The notes under the pieces: generated by a model
Database searches by the model: none
What the model was told of the DNA's origin: nothing
What the model saw: the letters and a program-made list of their open reading frames with translations, nothing else
Position numbers and translations under genes: made by a program
NCBI GenBank assembly: GCA_002309475.1
Contig: DBXJ01000090.1
Span: forward strand, 373 to 24,585
Direction: 5' to 3'
Length of the DNA: 24,213 bases
Origin: Bacteroidales bacterium UBA1215
Lineage (GTDB): Bacteria > Bacteroidota > Bacteroidia > Bacteroidales > WCHB1-69
Shown: positions 22,662 to 24,213 of the stretch, piece by piece
Layout of the letters: each line of letters opens with the position of its first letter
Position numbering within the stretch: position 1 is the stretch's first letter

Positions 22662-23492
22662 TTATCGACTTCTTTTTGCTTGTACAAATTCGTTCAATTC
22701 GTCAATAGAGGATGAATAGGTGAATACCTTATTCAGTTTATAATATTTGTTGGGGTCATAACAAAAATCATAGGCAAATTTAAGGTATTGGAGTTTGGTA
22801 TCTTCATAAGTAAACAGCATGGCTATTTCAGACAATTGATCTACGGTAAGCCATTCTGCGGAGGTGGCTTGTTTGGCAATGGTCAGTTTGGTATCTTCAA
22901 AAGTTTCTTTTTGTATCAAGTGTTTTATTTCCAAGAAATCTTTTTCATGACAAGGCCGAGGAGCATTCAATGCGGCTGTTCCGTGAGAAGCAGTCGGATG
23001 AGCAACATGTGCGGGCTTACGTGGCGGAATGGATTGCCGATTGTAAGCAGGATTTTGTGCTGACACAGGAGCCTGTTGGTATGTATTGTGAGGTCTTTGC
23101 ATATTGGATTTGTATTGTGAGGTCTTTTGATAAGACATATTGCCCATGGTGTAGGACGTTTGTGCATATTTGTCCGTTGTTGTCAAAATCAGTCTGTTAT
23201 TTTGAGGTATGTATGCAACTTCAAAATTGTTGGCTCCCGTATGCAATGTTATTTTTGTCTTCAACGTGGTTTTTTGACGATTGTCCATAACAATGGTTAT
23301 CTGATAGGTTCGTGGAGCAAGGTCTTTTGCGATTACCACTTCGTCTGCATGTGTATTTTGCAATTGTTTGTTGAGATATACCCAAAAATGTTCATGACCT
23401 TTGGATTGGAAGGTTACGGCTGTTTGTGGAGGTTGTGTAGCTGCAAATGTATAACACAACACAGTGAATACCATTATAAAATATTTTTTCAT
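22662..23492 (-). CDS. Secreted DUF4476 protein
   Basis: A 276-residue exported protein. The start is set at ATG 23490-23492, which begins a signal peptide (MKKYFIMVFTVLCYTFAATQ); the frame stays open to 23600, but that extension overlaps the upstream gene and lacks a signal. Residues about 22-105 form a beta-rich PEGA-like domain (HFWVYLNKQL to NNRLILTT). Residues about 110-180 are a low-complexity linker rich in Q, P, N, S and H. Residues about 183-271 are a DUF4476 domain (DFLEIKHLIQKETFEDTKL, YEDTKLQYLKFAYDFCYDPN). Function is unknown. It follows another small secreted gene after 49 bases and is probably co-transcribed with it. Confidence 0.88.
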   Translation of the reverse strand: MKKYFIMVFTVLCYTFAATQPPQTAVTFQSKGHEHFWVYLNKQLQNTHADEVVIAKDLAPRTYQITIVMDNRQKTTLKTKITLHTGANNFEVAYIPQNNRLILTTTDKYAQTSYTMGNMSYQKTSQYKSNMQRPHNTYQQAPVSAQNPAYNRQSIPPRKPAHVAHPTASHGTAALNAPRPCHEKDFLEIKHLIQKETFEDTKLTIAKQATSAEWLTVDQLSEIAMLFTYEDTKLQYLKFAYDFCYDPNKYYKLNKVFTYSSSIDELNEFVQAKRSR

Positions 23493-23541
23493 GTCAGTTT
23501 GTTGTTTAATTATTTCTATCAAATTACTACAAAAAGTGTGC

Positions 23542-23940
23542 CTAAAATTCATCACCTTCAAATTGTGAGGTTTCGTCATAAATATGAATAAGAATAACAT
23601 CCCACAAAGGAAAGTCTTTATATTCCAAAGAAAAAGAGGTTTTTACAGGGAAATCTTTGGGCATTTCAATCACAATTTGCTCACCTCGTTTTATTCTGTT
23701 GCTATTGGTATTGGAATCGGTGTCATTTTTCTCACTTAAATAAAAAATACCAAAAACATCTTGACTACCATTTTTGTGAATGACACTTATTCGGCACCGA
23801 AAATTTTCTTGCGAAGTATTATTGACTACTCTTATTTGATTATAACTTTTTTCATAACCTCCTATTGTTAAAGTGGTTTGTGCAAACAAAAACAAAGGAA
23901 CAAATGCAGATAATAAAACAAGTATTATTTTAAATTTCAT
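23542..23940 (-). CDS. Small secreted protein of unknown function
   Basis: Not recognised. A 132-residue protein with a strong signal peptide (MKFKIILVLLSAFVPLFLFA-Q). The mature part, about 112 residues, is predicted to be mostly beta (TLTIGGYEKSYNQIRVVNN, RCRISVIHKNGS, KRGEQIVIEMP), with an acidic, aromatic C-terminus (SQFEGDEF). It reads like a small periplasmic or surface beta-sandwich protein. It is the first gene of a probable pair with the DUF4476 gene. Its promoter lies about 49 bases upstream in the second copy of the 30-bp repeat that also drives aroC. Confidence 0.82.
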   Translation of the reverse strand: MKFKIILVLLSAFVPLFLFAQTTLTIGGYEKSYNQIRVVNNTSQENFRCRISVIHKNGSQDVFGIFYLSEKNDTDSNTNSNRIKRGEQIVIEMPKDFPVKTSFSLEYKDFPLWDVILIHIYDETSQFEGDEF

Positions 23941-23987
23941 AATAACAATTTTATAAGTGATTATTTTTATTTGTAACTTTATAATTT

Positions 23988-24017
23988 TGCAAAAGTAACA
24001 TTTTTTTTGTTATCGTC
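23988..24017. repeat. 30-bp direct repeat, copy 2
   Basis: Identical to 22484-22513 over 30 bases. On minus it contains TACTTTTG (23997-23990), a -7 element for the small secreted gene. A related ACGTTATTTCCGTT lies at 24035-24048, echoing ACGTTTCCGTT beside copy 1, so the similarity extends imperfectly further upstream. Confidence 0.9.
23990..23997 (-). promoter_or_regulatory. -7 promoter element of the secreted-protein pair
   Basis: The minus strand reads TACTTTTG, then CAAAATTATAAAG, with an A8 tract upstream; it matches TAnnTTTG and is the same box as in front of aroC. The predicted leader is about 45 nt. Confidence 0.6.
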
Positions 24018-24188
24018 CATTGCAGTTTGTTTCAACGTTATTTCCGTTTTTTACAAATATCAAATTAGTATCTAAGGATAATCCTTTAGTGAAAACAATA
24101 CAATAAAAATGCTGTAAAAAACGTTACTATATAATCTTTTAGAATATATGTTGCGTATAAATATTGTTGAATTTTAATTTATTTTACC

Positions 24189-24213
24189 ATGGCAAAATTT
24201 GAATTACTTACAT
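24189..24213 (+). CDS. Start of a gene cut by the window end
   Basis: ATG at 24189 opens the frame MAKFELLT, which runs off the window. The first residues recall the N-terminus of 2-oxoacid dehydrogenase E2 subunits of Bacteroidota (MAKFE...), but the lipoyl-domain MPKxGES motif would have to begin at residue eight and T is seen there instead, so the product cannot be assigned. The upstream 140 bases are AT-rich, divergent from the secreted-protein gene, and show no TAnnTTTG element on plus. Confidence 0.4.

Noticed and set aside
23493..23600. N-terminal extension of the DUF4476 frame
   Set aside because: It overlaps the 3' end of the upstream secreted gene, and the signal peptide starts at ATG 23490-23492.

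Overview
The window looks like chromosomal DNA of a member of the Bacteroidota, most likely an anaerobic Bacteroidales-type organism. The supporting signs are promoters with the TAnnTTTG -7 element typical of the phylum, a GldB-type lipoprotein, a subtilisin-like protease ending in a type IX secretion (T9SS) sorting domain, DUF349 and DUF4476 proteins, and fermentative/anaerobic enzymes (indolepyruvate oxidoreductase, acetate kinase). No rRNA, tRNA, CRISPR array, transposase or phage gene was seen. Base composition is moderately AT-rich throughout, with no obvious foreign island.

Layout. Positions 1-5908 are read on the minus strand: a membrane transglutaminase-like protein, tsaD (tRNA t6A synthesis), an 877-residue secreted TPR-like protein with a GTG start, and mutY one base behind it; a 30-bp palindromic repeat lies beyond mutY. 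Positions 6049-8396 are plus-strand: a secreted TPR protein and a small HEYGH membrane protein, followed by a terminator and an unexplained foldable non-coding stretch. Positions 8652-14144 are minus-strand: gldB, cdaA (c-di-AMP synthase) and ahcY tightly packed behind one good promoter, then iorA-iorB behind their own promoter and ended by a clear terminator. After a 398-bp gene-free region, positions 14543-20604 are plus-strand: a DUF349 protein with its own terminator, the T9SS-exported S8 protease and ackA. Positions 20677-23940 are minus-strand: two small secreted proteins (one DUF4476), then aroC-sufE-sufT as a compact operon. A plus-strand gene begins at 24189 and is cut by the window end.

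Most genes are housekeeping: DNA repair, tRNA modification, the methyl cycle, Fe-S assembly, aromatic amino acid metabolism and acetate fermentation. I do not see a convincing wholly new multi-gene system. The observations most worth following are: a perfect 30-bp direct repeat that carries the same promoter in front of aroC and of the secreted-protein pair, bracketing a 1.5-kb two-gene segment; predicted leaderless transcripts for tsaD and the TPR gene; the nested foldable region after the HEYGH gene; the gldB-cdaA-ahcY linkage; and a chorismate synthase with a shortened active-site loop and several substitutions at usually conserved positions.
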